NCBI GenBank assembly: GCA_018267285.1
Contig: JAFDYU010000009.1
Coordinates: 1 to 64,000 of the forward strand
Reading direction: 5' to 3'
Source: Bacteroidota bacterium
Lineage (GTDB): Bacteria > Bacteroidota > Bacteroidia > Cytophagales > Cyclobacteriaceae
Length of the DNA: 64,000 nucleotides
The notes beneath the pieces were generated by a model that worked only from the letters and a program-made list of their open reading frames with translations, did no database searches and was not told the DNA's origin. Of this stretch, positions 53,469 to 62,206 are shown in pieces (the first letter of the stretch is position 1; every line of letters begins with the position of its first letter). Position numbers and translations under genes: made by a program.

Positions 53469-54677
53469 ATGCAGACCATCAAAATAGGTTTAATTCGTGA
53501 AGGGAAAGTGCCACCCGATAAGCGCGTGCCGTTTACCCCACATCAGGCGCAAGAAATTGAGCAGCGATATCCTAACGTAAAAATCGTTTGCGAGCCAAGT
53601 GAAGTGAGGGCCTTTAGAGAAAATGAATACAAGGAATTGGGTGTTACGGTAGGCGATGTAGCGAACAGCGATATCCTCATGGGAATTAAAGAAGTGCCCA
53701 TCAAAAATCTGATTGCCAACAAAACGTATCTCTTCTTCTCGCACACAATGAAGAAACAACCCCACAACCAGGGCCTACTCCGGGAAGTGATGAAAAAGAA
53801 TATCAGATTGATCGATTACGAAGCCTTAAAAGATTCGCAAGGAAATCGGCTGGTGGCATTTGGCCGTTTTGCCGGAATTGTAGGGGCTTACAACGGCCTT
53901 TGGGTTTATGGCAATCGTTACAAAAAATATTTTTTACGTAGGGCTTTCGAGTGTTTCGATATTAATGATTTAAAAATTGAACTCCGTAAGGTAATTCTCC
54001 CGCCTATTAAAATAGTTTTAACGGGTGCAGGCCGTGTTGCGAAAGGCGCGATGGAAACCCTCGATACAGTTGGAATTAGAAAGGTTAATGCGCAGGAGTT
54101 TCTTGCAAATCAATATAACGAGCCGGTGTATGTGCAGCTTAGCAGTGCCGACTACCACGTTCGTAAAGGTGGTGGCCATTTCAATCGTGAAGAATTTCAT
54201 CAGCACCCAGAATTATACGATTCTGATTTTGTGAAATTCACTAAATCTGCCGACATACTTATGGCCGGAGCATTTTGGAATCCGAAAGCTCCACGGCTTT
54301 TTCAAATAGAAACCACTAAAAACCCTGAATTTAAAATTAAAATCATTGCCGACATTACCTGCGACATTGATGGATCGGTTCCCACTACAAAAAAGCCAAG
54401 TTCTATTACCGATCCACTTTATGATTATGATCCTGTGACAGACCGAACACTAAATCCGCTAAGCGGGGAAAATTTCATAACTGTTATGGCGGTTGATAAC
54501 CTGCCCTGCGAGCTCCCGCGAAGTGCTTCGGAAGAATTTGGCCGTGACTTGATTGACCGAATCTTAAAGCCCTTGCTAGGAAAAGATCCGGAAGGAATTA
54601 TTGATAGAGCCACGATTGTTGAGAAGGGAAAGTTGACTCAGCATTTTTCATACCTCGAAGACTATGTAAATCTATAA
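53469..54677 (+). CDS. Saccharopine/alanine-dehydrogenase-like NAD(P)-dependent enzyme
   Basis: 402 residues from the ATG at 53469; a TTG at 53463 is the alternative. The AlaDH/PNT N-domain opens with IKIGLIREGKVPPDKRVPFTPHQA, where R and K/R residues bind the substrate carboxylate. A Rossmann segment IVLTGAGRVAKGAMETL and a C-terminal ADITCDIDGSVPTT block follow; this last is typical of fungal-type lysine-forming saccharopine dehydrogenases and relatives in Bacteroidota. The exact substrate is uncertain. It starts 8 bp after the AIM24-like gene. Confidence 0.82.
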   Translation: MQTIKIGLIREGKVPPDKRVPFTPHQAQEIEQRYPNVKIVCEPSEVRAFRENEYKELGVTVGDVANSDILMGIKEVPIKNLIANKTYLFFSHTMKKQPHNQGLLREVMKKNIRLIDYEALKDSQGNRLVAFGRFAGIVGAYNGLWVYGNRYKKYFLRRAFECFDINDLKIELRKVILPPIKIVLTGAGRVAKGAMETLDTVGIRKVNAQEFLANQYNEPVYVQLSSADYHVRKGGGHFNREEFHQHPELYDSDFVKFTKSADILMAGAFWNPKAPRLFQIETTKNPEFKIKIIADITCDIDGSVPTTKKPSSITDPLYDYDPVTDRTLNPLSGENFITVMAVDNLPCELPRSASEEFGRDLIDRILKPLLGKDPEGIIDRATIVEKGKLTQHFSYLEDYVNL

Positions 54678-54679
54678 CC

Positions 54680-54985
54680 ATGATGTTTTTATACAACGTA
54701 ACAATTGGGATTGATAAAGAAATTGAGCACGAGTGGCTTTCGTGGATGAAGAATTATTATTTACCCAAAGTAATGCAGTCGGGAGCATTTCTGGAGTACA
54801 AGATTTACAAAGTAATTACACACGAAGACGAGGGCTCTGTTTCCTATAGCGTTCAATGTTTTTCAAACGCCATTGAAAAAATCGTTCACTTTCTGAATAA
54901 TGACGGGAAAGTATTGGTGGAGGAACAGCGCGACCGATACAAAGAGAAACACGTAGTCTTCAACACGCTCCTCCAAGAATCATAA
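54680..54985 (+). CDS. DUF4286-family small protein
   Basis: 101 residues matching the Bacteroidota DUF4286 family: FLYNVTIGIDKEIEHEWLSWMKNYYLPKVM and EYKIYKVITHEDEGSVSYSVQCF. It is a ferredoxin-like alpha/beta fold without signal peptide. Function unknown. It begins 2 bp after the dehydrogenase, as the last gene of this plus-strand unit. ATG at 54683 is an equally possible start. Confidence 0.85.
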   Translation: MMFLYNVTIGIDKEIEHEWLSWMKNYYLPKVMQSGAFLEYKIYKVITHEDEGSVSYSVQCFSNAIEKIVHFLNNDGKVLVEEQRDRYKEKHVVFNTLLQES

Positions 54986-55020
54986 TTTATTAGCTTTTTT
55001 TGACGCATTTCATACTTGAG

Positions 55021-55506
55021 TTAATGATTTGTTGTGAGTAAAGTCTCTATTTCCTCTCGCTCTAAACTGCAATTAACCCACTCTTCATCAAGTTTTGCCT
55101 TGTATTTTTTGTAAAAATTAATAGCTGGCTTATTCCAATTCAATACCTGCCATTTCATACCGGTACAATTCTCCAGAACCGATGCCTCCATTGTTTTTTC
55201 GAATAGCAATTTTCCTAATCCAAATCCCCGTTCTGATTCTGTAACGATAATATCCTCGAGGTAAAGGCGTTTCCCTTTCCATGTTGAATACCTGAAATAG
55301 TATAAAGACAATCCGACAATGCGATTGTTCTTTTCAGCAACGAAAAAACTAAAAACTGGATTTGAGCCAAAGCCATCTATTTCCATTTGAGATACAGAAT
55401 TGGAAACTTGATTCAATGCTTTTTCATAAAGGGCAAGCTCTTTTATCAATTCAAGTACGTGGGGTAAATCTTCTTTAGTCCCTTTTCTGACGGTTACGGT
55501 TGTCAT
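55021..55506 (-). CDS. GNAT-family N-acetyltransferase
   Basis: 161 residues. The acetyl-CoA loop is VTESERGFGLGKLLFEKTM, a good R/Q-x-x-G-x-G/A motif, with the preceding strand LYLEDIIV and a C-terminal WNKPAINFYKKYKA typical of the diamine/spermidine acetyltransferase-like subgroup. The substrate is not known. It lies downstream of gldN on the same strand but behind a terminator, so it is probably expressed separately or by read-through. Confidence 0.9.
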   Translation of the reverse strand: MTTVTVRKGTKEDLPHVLELIKELALYEKALNQVSNSVSQMEIDGFGSNPVFSFFVAEKNNRIVGLSLYYFRYSTWKGKRLYLEDIIVTESERGFGLGKLLFEKTMEASVLENCTGMKWQVLNWNKPAINFYKKYKAKLDEEWVNCSLEREEIETLLTTNH

Positions 55507-55519
55507 AGTTTTGTGAAAT

Positions 55520-55544
55520 AAAAAAGGCTCCTAAAAAGGAGCCC
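55520..55544 (-). terminator. Rho-independent terminator of the gldKLMN cluster
   Basis: On the minus strand the hairpin GGCTCCT/AGGAGCC (55526-55532 with 55537-55543, loop of four) is followed by a run of six T (55520-55525) and further AT-rich sequence. It lies 20 bp downstream of the gldN stop codon. Confidence 0.9.
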
Positions 55545-55564
55545 TTCATTGTTATGTTTTGCTA

Positions 55565-56545
55565 TCAATATTCCCAGAGGTTGTGTTCTTTTTCCATAAG
55601 AACCATTTCCTTCTCCCAACGTGCGAATACGGATTCTGAATAGGAGCGACCATTTGCTTCAAATACTTGTTGAATGGTTTCGTCATTAGGGTTCTCAACC
55701 TTTCTAATCACACCATGGAACAAGCGCAATTTGAAGGCATCCAAAAATGTTTTCCCTTCGGATGGGTTATACATATTTTGCCACATCACCCTTCTACGCT
55801 CGTTCATATCCTTGCTGTGGGCTAACCGATCTATTTCTTTTGAAAGTTCTTTATACGAAAACCAAAACCGATAACTCAGTTTATCAGATGCGTTATTGGG
55901 GTCTTCCAGAACAACTCCGAACGCTAAAATATCATAATACAACGTTGATCTTCTTTTGTCAAAAATTACGTCTTCAATCAAATCAAGGCCTACAATTTTT
56001 GCAGCATCGAGGGTAACGTTCATTGGACCTAAGTCTTCCCAAGATGTAGCACTAGTTACAGGATTTGGGTTGGCGGGATCTCCAGGATTGGGGGCCTGTA
56101 TATCATTTCTTAACCTAAAAACATGTATTTCACCTTTATCATCAGGATACATAACTTTATCACCCGCTAAATAAGACCTTGTTCCATCCCAATTTCCCTG
56201 AGTCTCTGATTTCACATAATTCTGACCCAAGTTTAATGCTGTGGTATCGGGCATTGTATTTTCCTTTTGGAAATCGGCCGGGTCGCCAAATATATTTCCG
56301 TATGGGTGTAATTTGCCTTCTTTGAGCAAGTCAATTACCAAACTTGATATTGATGATTTTCTAGAGTTAAAACCCGAGTTCTGTTTCTCGTTCAAGTCAA
56401 TTACCCTATAAACCCTAAAGCGATATAATTGCTCGTAATAGGGTATTTTTTCTATTGAATTAGGGTTGAAAATGGTGTCGTACTGAGCCCAGGAGCTCCC
56501 CAATCCCATAACAAGCCATGCGCAAAAAAATAGGGTGCGTTTCAT
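55565..56545 (-). CDS. gldN: Type IX secretion/gliding protein GldN
   Basis: 326 residues with a signal peptide (1-21, GSSWAQ). The family signature is IFNPNSIEKIPYYEQLYRFRVYRVIDLNEKQN at the N-terminus, and WENLYNPSEGKTFLDAFKLRLFHG-like motifs (MWQNMYNPSEGKTF) in the C-terminal part. GldN (PorN) forms, with GldK, the periplasmic/outer-membrane ring of the type IX secretion system. It starts 12 bp after gldM and is the last gene of the cluster. Confidence 0.95.
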   Translation of the reverse strand: MKRTLFFCAWLVMGLGSSWAQYDTIFNPNSIEKIPYYEQLYRFRVYRVIDLNEKQNSGFNSRKSSISSLVIDLLKEGKLHPYGNIFGDPADFQKENTMPDTTALNLGQNYVKSETQGNWDGTRSYLAGDKVMYPDDKGEIHVFRLRNDIQAPNPGDPANPNPVTSATSWEDLGPMNVTLDAAKIVGLDLIEDVIFDKRRSTLYYDILAFGVVLEDPNNASDKLSYRFWFSYKELSKEIDRLAHSKDMNERRRVMWQNMYNPSEGKTFLDAFKLRLFHGVIRKVENPNDETIQQVFEANGRSYSESVFARWEKEMVLMEKEHNLWEY

Positions 56546-56556
56546 TTCTTTTTAAA

Positions 56557-58152
56557 TTAGTTAATCCTGCAATTCACCGTCATCTTCGATCCATTCACTT
56601 GCTTGGTCGAGCCATCGTATGTACCTCTTTGCACCTGCACTTGTGATATGGTAATGTTATCTCCTTTTTTAACTCTGTACTGACTCAATGGAATAGTACC
56701 GGATTTTAATGTTATTGGAGAGCCTCCGTTTATCTGCAGGGTTAAAGCTGAAACATAATATTTATTATCCTTATTGTTGTTTTTAGCAAAAATTGGATCG
56801 ATGATTTCAGGTTCAACCCTAACTGATGCGGTACCGGCAGGTATACCTTTTGAAAGGTCTATCGTGTTTGGTCCGGCTTTCAATTCTGCCACAGGCATTG
56901 GCACATCTTGTGTTTGAAATTTTTGTATTCCAATCCCCTGGCCGTTTAATAATACGTTAACATTACATTGAGCGCGTGTAGGGAGGATTGCAAATTTGCC
57001 AGGAGCTAATTTGTAAGTCTTTCCCTGCTCTGCGGGTACCGATAAATCAAGACCCGATAAGTCCGTTAAACCCGGAATAGTAACGTTCACTTCTGTTCCG
57101 CAATCTTTATATAAAGTTGCAGCCGCTGCCGAACCGAATATAGCTACCGGCCTTAACACTCTATAATCGATGGTTTTCTCGAAAGGGGTTTTGCCTGGGA
57201 GGTTAAGATCGATCTTAACTTTGAAAGACATCTTCGCAATACCTGCTGCATCAAAGTTTGATGCGCCAGCTGGAAATTTTACCTTTCCCATTTTGATTTT
57301 ACTTCCTGCGCCCAAGCCCACATCTACGTCTTCAATCTGCAGTGGCTTCCCATCCTTAAACATAGCTGGTGTTAATCCGGATGAAGCACCTGCTAAAAAC
57401 AAATTACCTTCATACATCTGGCCGGCTACCAGTGTGTTCGATTCAGCCTGAACCATGGGCACGAATTGGTCAAATTTAATAACCGCGCCTTCAGCTATAG
57501 CATTGAGTGAGTCCAGTGCGGCCGATTCGTACTCGAGTACTTCGGTCTGCATTTGGCTCATCATAGCAATTGCTGCCATTGCCGGGGTTCCTTCGAACGA
57601 AAACTGAAGGAAGTCCTTTGATGCTTGGTGTGCATCATTTTTAAAATCTTCAAAGTCTTCAGCCTTCTTATCCAACTTAGCGAAAGGTTTTTTCAGTTGC
57701 ATAATCTGATTCAAGTCTTTTACATAGGCTTTAAGCTTTTTTTGATACTCTTGGCCAACTTCCGGCTTACGACTGTCGAGCATTATTTCTTCAGGGCGAT
57801 TTGTATTTAATACCAATTCTTCCCCTTCCATCGCCTTACCACTCGCATCGGTTGCAATTTTCTTTTTTACTTCATTTAGGTATTTAACCATTGCGGCAGT
57901 AAGATCACGAACCTTTTGAGCCTTTTCTTTGGCTACTGTCACCTTATCTTCCTTGCTCGTAGCTCCCTTAATTCCGTCAAGTTTTCTGTTGTTTTTAGAT
58001 ATATCCTCTGCAACCAAATCCACCAAAGTGGTATTTACAATTGCAAATTTTTCGAGGATGGCACTACTTACGTTCAACGCCAAAAGCGCGGTGAGCACGA
58101 GGTACATCATGCCTATCATCTTTTGCCTCGGGGTTTCCTTACCACCTGCCAT
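56557..58152 (-). CDS. gldM: Type IX secretion/gliding motor protein GldM
   Basis: 531 residues. The N-terminus MAGGKETPRQKMIGMMYLVLTALLALNVSSAILEKF-like segment (residues 1-36) carries the single membrane helix at about 12-32, which packs with GldL to form the proton-driven motor. The long periplasmic part holds four beta-rich domains (for example AGASSGLTPAMFKDG, KTPFEKTIDYRVLRP and a C-terminal VKKGDNITISQVQVQRGTYDG) that reach to the GldK/GldN ring. Length is normal for the family. 46 bp separate it from gldL. Confidence 0.96.
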   Translation of the reverse strand: MAGGKETPRQKMIGMMYLVLTALLALNVSSAILEKFAIVNTTLVDLVAEDISKNNRKLDGIKGATSKEDKVTVAKEKAQKVRDLTAAMVKYLNEVKKKIATDASGKAMEGEELVLNTNRPEEIMLDSRKPEVGQEYQKKLKAYVKDLNQIMQLKKPFAKLDKKAEDFEDFKNDAHQASKDFLQFSFEGTPAMAAIAMMSQMQTEVLEYESAALDSLNAIAEGAVIKFDQFVPMVQAESNTLVAGQMYEGNLFLAGASSGLTPAMFKDGKPLQIEDVDVGLGAGSKIKMGKVKFPAGASNFDAAGIAKMSFKVKIDLNLPGKTPFEKTIDYRVLRPVAIFGSAAAATLYKDCGTEVNVTIPGLTDLSGLDLSVPAEQGKTYKLAPGKFAILPTRAQCNVNVLLNGQGIGIQKFQTQDVPMPVAELKAGPNTIDLSKGIPAGTASVRVEPEIIDPIFAKNNNKDNKYYVSALTLQINGGSPITLKSGTIPLSQYRVKKGDNITISQVQVQRGTYDGSTKQVNGSKMTVNCRIN

Positions 58153-58198
58153 GTGTTGTTAGTTTTAAGTTTAAAATATTTTTTAAAAAATCTGTTTA

Positions 58199-59017
58199 TT
58201 ATCCTTTCATGGCAGTCAGCATGCTGCCGTATACTTTATTAAGAGCTGTTAAATTATTGGTAAGCGAGTTTAATTCAGCAGTAAATTTGGCTGTGTTGTC
58301 ACCCACTTTTGATAATCCTTGCATAGCACCGCCCAAGCTCTCGTAGAACTTGTTCATGTTCTTCACGTGCGAATCTGCATCTTTCAATTCCATTTCGTAA
58401 ACTGAATTGAGGGCAGCCAAGTTCTTAGTAACTGCCTGAACTTGCTTATGGTATTCGCTGGTGTCTTTCGAAGCGTCTGACATCGCCTTAACAGCTGTCA
58501 TGGCTACACCGTACGATTTATTCATTTCGGTTAACGAGGTAGAAGCAGCCTGTACATTTTTTGCGTATTCGTTTGTTGCAACGGCAGCATTAGACAGGCT
58601 ATTCATTTGGGAGGCTGAGGTTGCCAAATTGGTCAAGCCTTTGCCCAAATTATCCAAGAGGTTTTGATCCACCTTAGCGGTCTTGAGCATCTCATCAATT
58701 TTTAGCAAAGGAGATTCGCCTGCACCCGGCCTATTGCTGATGCGTGTAGCCGTATGTGTGGTGGGGGTTTCATAATCTTCTGCCAATTCCGGATAAACTT
58801 TGCTCCAATCCACTTCCGCGTGTTTGGGCTCGAATGCACTAAGAAAGAAGATACCCGCCTCTACCGAGAGACCGATAATCAACATTTCATTTGCACCATT
58901 CCAGTGTTGAATTTTGAAAAGCGCACCAACAATAACAACTGATGCACCAATGCCGTAAATCTTAGGCATTATTGTTTCGTAGAGAAGAGCTCCAAAACCG
59001 CCTTTTTTCTTTGCCAT
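58199..59017 (-). CDS. gldL: Type IX secretion/gliding motor protein GldL
   Basis: 272 residues. Two membrane helices (about 19-35 and 45-62) lie at the N-terminus, with the glutamate E53 in IIGLSVEAGIFFLSAFEP, the likely counterpart of the proton-path residue of other GldL proteins. The remainder is cytoplasmic with coiled-coil-like repeats (ASTSLTEMNKSYGVAM, KVGDNTAKFTAELNSLTNNL). GldL pentamers surround a GldM dimer and convert proton flow into rotation. It lies between gldK and gldM on the same strand. Confidence 0.96.
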   Translation of the reverse strand: MAKKKGGFGALLYETIMPKIYGIGASVVIVGALFKIQHWNGANEMLIIGLSVEAGIFFLSAFEPKHAEVDWSKVYPELAEDYETPTTHTATRISNRPGAGESPLLKIDEMLKTAKVDQNLLDNLGKGLTNLATSASQMNSLSNAAVATNEYAKNVQAASTSLTEMNKSYGVAMTAVKAMSDASKDTSEYHKQVQAVTKNLAALNSVYEMELKDADSHVKNMNKFYESLGGAMQGLSKVGDNTAKFTAELNSLTNNLTALNKVYGSMLTAMKG

Positions 59018-59075
59018 GGTTCTTAGGGATTTAAGTTTAGTCCGTTTTTTTTCTAAATATAATTCAAGTTTTTAA

Positions 59076-60200
59076 TTATTGAAATTCGGTTCCTGCCGAA
59101 CGACCGAGGTTAGTCATTGCACAACGGAAACCTATGTAAGCACGAGTAGAATCTTTATATTCATAAGTACGTGTACCTGTTTCAAGGTAATAAGAAATAT
59201 CTTTCCATGAGCCTCCACGTATTACTTTTCTTGCATTGTATTTCTCTTTGGAGTTGCCTTGCTTATCATAAGCTCTGTCGTCTATGAATTGGGGGTTCAA
59301 ATCCCACACAGTAGGCACAGAGGCAGGGTTAAAATCATCGAGGCACCACTCCGAAACATTTCCCGACATATCTACTAACCCGTAGTCGTTAGGGAAGAAT
59401 GATGCAACTGGAGAAGTGTAGGCATAGCCGTCATCAAAATAATTACCACGACCCGGTTTAAAATTAGCGAGCATACATCCCTTTGAATTACGGATATACG
59501 GATTACCCCAAGGGTACTTAGCCATATCGCGGCCACCACGTGCAGCGTACTCCCACTCTGCTTCGGAAGGCAGACGGAAGGCAGGCATTGGAGGTTGGCC
59601 ACCATTAACTTGTCTCCATTCGTTTAAAAATGCAGTTCTCCAACGGCCAAAAAAATTGGCAGCTTCCCAGCTTACCCCAACAACAGGATATTCTTTGTAG
59701 CCGGGGTGTTGCCAGTAGTAATCAACCAGCGGGTCTCCCATGTGATGCGAGAAATCCCTCATCCAAACGGTGGTGTCCGGATAATACCTTGCCATGAATT
59801 CTTGCTGGCTTACCTGTGGCAGTTTGGTGAGTTGGGTGCCACCCTCAGCTCCCATAAAAAAAGTGGTGAACTGCAGGTACTCATCGTTTGTTATTTCGGT
59901 CTCATCCATAAACATGGGGCCGATTGTAATTTGCTTATTAAAATTGATCTGGGTTGATGCCGGATCTTCATCGGCCTGCCCCATGTGGAAAGTGCCGGCT
60001 GGAATTGGAACCATTCCGTAGGGAATGACCATTGCCCAACCTTCTCTTCTTTCGAGTGTAGATTGGCCTACTAATTCTCCCTGGCCATCACCGCCACCTT
60101 TGTTATTGCCAATACCCAAAAGGCTGCAAGCTCCCATTGTTGCACCAACTGCAAGTAACAGTACGCCTTGTACAAACTTGTGAGAAATCATTTTCTTCAT
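59076..60200 (-). CDS. gldK: Type IX secretion/gliding lipoprotein GldK
   Basis: 374 residues with a lipoprotein-type signal (lipidation Cys25 in TMGAC). The rest is a formylglycine-generating-enzyme-like (SUMF) domain without obvious catalytic cysteines: MVPIPAGTFHMGQ (63-75), FRLPSEAEWEYAARGG (208-223), DMSGNVSEWC (277-286) and RGGSWKDI. GldK (PorK) forms the outer-membrane-linked ring with GldN. It is the first gene of gldKLMN; 145 bp separate it from the porP/sprF-like gene upstream, with no perfect -7 box in that gap. Confidence 0.95.
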   Translation of the reverse strand: MKKMISHKFVQGVLLLAVGATMGACSLLGIGNNKGGGDGQGELVGQSTLERREGWAMVIPYGMVPIPAGTFHMGQADEDPASTQINFNKQITIGPMFMDETEITNDEYLQFTTFFMGAEGGTQLTKLPQVSQQEFMARYYPDTTVWMRDFSHHMGDPLVDYYWQHPGYKEYPVVGVSWEAANFFGRWRTAFLNEWRQVNGGQPPMPAFRLPSEAEWEYAARGGRDMAKYPWGNPYIRNSKGCMLANFKPGRGNYFDDGYAYTSPVASFFPNDYGLVDMSGNVSEWCLDDFNPASVPTVWDLNPQFIDDRAYDKQGNSKEKYNARKVIRGGSWKDISYYLETGTRTYEYKDSTRAYIGFRCAMTNLGRSAGTEFQ

Positions 60201-60345
60201 ACCATTAGCATTTGTAAATATACTACTCGTTATTTTAGTCCAACGAACAGACTCGAAAGTTATTCTTTTTTTACTGTCTTTTTAAAATAAGAGGTTACCA
60301 AATTGTTTAAAATCTTAAAAAAAACCAAATCGTTATCTATTTATC

Positions 60346-61293
60346 TCATTTTCTATACCTGGGTGTCCTCACTATTTTCTTGCCTCCGGTAGAGATAGCC
60401 GGAAGTTCATAAATCAGCATAAACTCGTGAGACGTAGCTTGTTTGGCAGCCTGATCTTTGATTACATAATCGAGCGAATAGCCTAACCGCATCGATTTAT
60501 CCTTTAGGAATGTGTAGCCCAACAATAAACTTGCCGATTCGCCCTGGCGGAATGAAAGCCCACCCCACATCACATCTTTAAGGTAGGCAATAGAAGTTAA
60601 GTTAAAGGAAGTCTTTACCAAATCGGATTGAACCAATGCTGCAAATTGGAATTTTAGATCAAAATTAACTTGATAAAAATACCCTCCGGTTACGTACAAG
60701 TGAGATTGAAGCGGGTTTCTGATATTCTTTCCAAAATCAAACGAGGCATGGGTTAGGTGATCTACGCTAGCCCCCACATAAAATTTTTCTTTTCGCCAAA
60801 ATGCCCCAACTGCCATGTCGGGTCGTATTTGCGACTGAGCACCTCCGTTTAAAAAAGATTCGTAGTCTACTGCTTTAAAATAATTCGCATCAATGGTTTG
60901 CGAGTAGGCACCAGCCCTCAATCCGAAACTTAGCTTGCTGTTTTTTATACCGAGATGGTAAGCATACGAAGCTTGAACTTCAAGGTTATTGTATGGGCCT
61001 AAATTATCGTGAGAAATAAATCCGCCAAAGCCGCTATTCAATTTAAAGATTGGAGTGGAGAAGGTGATCAACTGAGTTGTGGGTGCACCACCTGTGCCAT
61101 AGGTTGGTGTATAACCAAGCCACTGACTGCGGTGCAAGGCGGTAACCTTTGTTACACCTTCTGTGCCCGAGAAGCCCGGATTGTAGTAGATGGTATTAAA
61201 CATGTACTGACTGAATTGCGGATCTTGCTGTGCAGAAAGATGCCATGCAAGACTGACTATCAGTGAACACGTTAAAAAATTCTTTTTTGCCAT
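60346..61293 (-). CDS. PorP/SprF family membrane protein next to the gldKLMN cluster
   Basis: 315 residues from the ATG at 61293, which gives the signal peptide MAKKNFLTCSLIVSLAWHLSAQ; an in-frame start at 61347 lies inside the predicted promoter and is rejected. Family hallmarks follow: QQDPQFSQYMFNTIYYNPGFSG and ALHRSQWLGYTPTYG. In Porphyromonas gingivalis porP also precedes porK-porL-porM-porN, and this copy is the positional counterpart. It is a second family member in the window besides the GC-rich one at 1122-2024. Confidence 0.93.
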   Translation of the reverse strand: MAKKNFLTCSLIVSLAWHLSAQQDPQFSQYMFNTIYYNPGFSGTEGVTKVTALHRSQWLGYTPTYGTGGAPTTQLITFSTPIFKLNSGFGGFISHDNLGPYNNLEVQASYAYHLGIKNSKLSFGLRAGAYSQTIDANYFKAVDYESFLNGGAQSQIRPDMAVGAFWRKEKFYVGASVDHLTHASFDFGKNIRNPLQSHLYVTGGYFYQVNFDLKFQFAALVQSDLVKTSFNLTSIAYLKDVMWGGLSFRQGESASLLLGYTFLKDKSMRLGYSLDYVIKDQAAKQATSHEFMLIYELPAISTGGKKIVRTPRYRK

Positions 61294-61344
61294 CAGTTTA
61301 AAAAATACGAGGAATAAAGATAGGTGAATTCTTTCAAACAAATC

Positions 61345-61352
61345 CAAACCTA
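61345..61352 (-). promoter_or_regulatory. Bacteroidota -7 box for the porP/sprF-like gene
   Basis: The minus strand reads TAGGTTTG, a perfect TAnnTTTG, with transcription expected to start near 61340. This is downstream of the longer candidate start (61347) and supports 61293 with a leader of about 47 bases. Confidence 0.6.
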
Positions 61353-61407
61353 CTATAATTAAAGCAAAATTATTCGTTTTTCGGCTAAAAAGTTAGCAGT
61401 GAATAAG

Positions 61408-62184
61408 TTATTTGCTCCCATTAACCTTTTTCACATAAAGCTCGAGTGCCCCGGCCATAGATGGCGCATTGGGGAGAGGTGCTTCTATATCAAGTATCAG
61501 CCCGTTTTCTTTAACAGCTTTTGCCGTAGTGGGGCCGAACGCAGCAAGCCTTGTGCTGTTTTGTTTAAACTCCGGGAAGTTTACAAAGAGTGAGTTTACG
61601 CCTGAAGGGCTGAAGAATGCGAGGATATCGTAATAGACATTTTTCAGATCGGAAAGGTCTGCCGCAACAGTATGATTAATAATAGCTTCGTTGTAGGTGT
61701 AGCCGTTTTCTTTTAAGAAATCGGGAATATCGTTTTTGCGGATATCAGAGCAGGGGTATAAAAATTTCTCATTTTTATACTTCTTTAAAATCTCGAGTAA
61801 ATCTTTGGTGTCTTTTAAGCCGGTAAAAATTTTGCGTTTACGAATGACGATGTACTTCTGAAGGTAGTTCGAGGTTTGATCGGAAATGCAGAAGTACTTC
61901 ATCTCAGGCGGCATCTCTAATTTTAACTCTCTGCAAAGAATGAAAAAGTGATCTACTGCATTTCGGCTTGTAAAAATGATAGCGGTATGCTGTAGAATTT
62001 CAATTTTCTGCTTGCGAAATTCTTTTGCACCAACGGGCTCCACTTGAATAAATGGCCTAAAATCAATTTTGATGTTGAATTTCTCTGCAAGCTTCAGATA
62101 AGGAGAGTTAACATCGGTAGGGGCTTCCTGTGTGACTAAGATGCTTTTTACTTTGCGCATCCTGTCAGTAGCTGTTTCAATCAT
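61408..62184 (-). CDS. hemD: Uroporphyrinogen-III synthase
   Basis: 258 residues, normal length. The poorly conserved HemD fold shows ILVTQEAPTDVNSPYLKLAEKF, IIFTSRNAVDHFF, ILAFFSPSGVNSLF and the C-terminal LAAFGPTTAKAVKENGLILDIEAPLPNAPSM. It closes hydroxymethylbilane with inversion of ring D for haem synthesis. It starts 22 bp after the DUF4271 gene on the same strand, an arrangement common in Bacteroidota. Confidence 0.9.
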   Translation of the reverse strand: MIETATDRMRKVKSILVTQEAPTDVNSPYLKLAEKFNIKIDFRPFIQVEPVGAKEFRKQKIEILQHTAIIFTSRNAVDHFFILCRELKLEMPPEMKYFCISDQTSNYLQKYIVIRKRKIFTGLKDTKDLLEILKKYKNEKFLYPCSDIRKNDIPDFLKENGYTYNEAIINHTVAADLSDLKNVYYDILAFFSPSGVNSLFVNFPEFKQNSTRLAAFGPTTAKAVKENGLILDIEAPLPNAPSMAGALELYVKKVNGSK

Positions 62185-62206
62185 ATCAACACGTAGCGGT
62201 TCAGGC

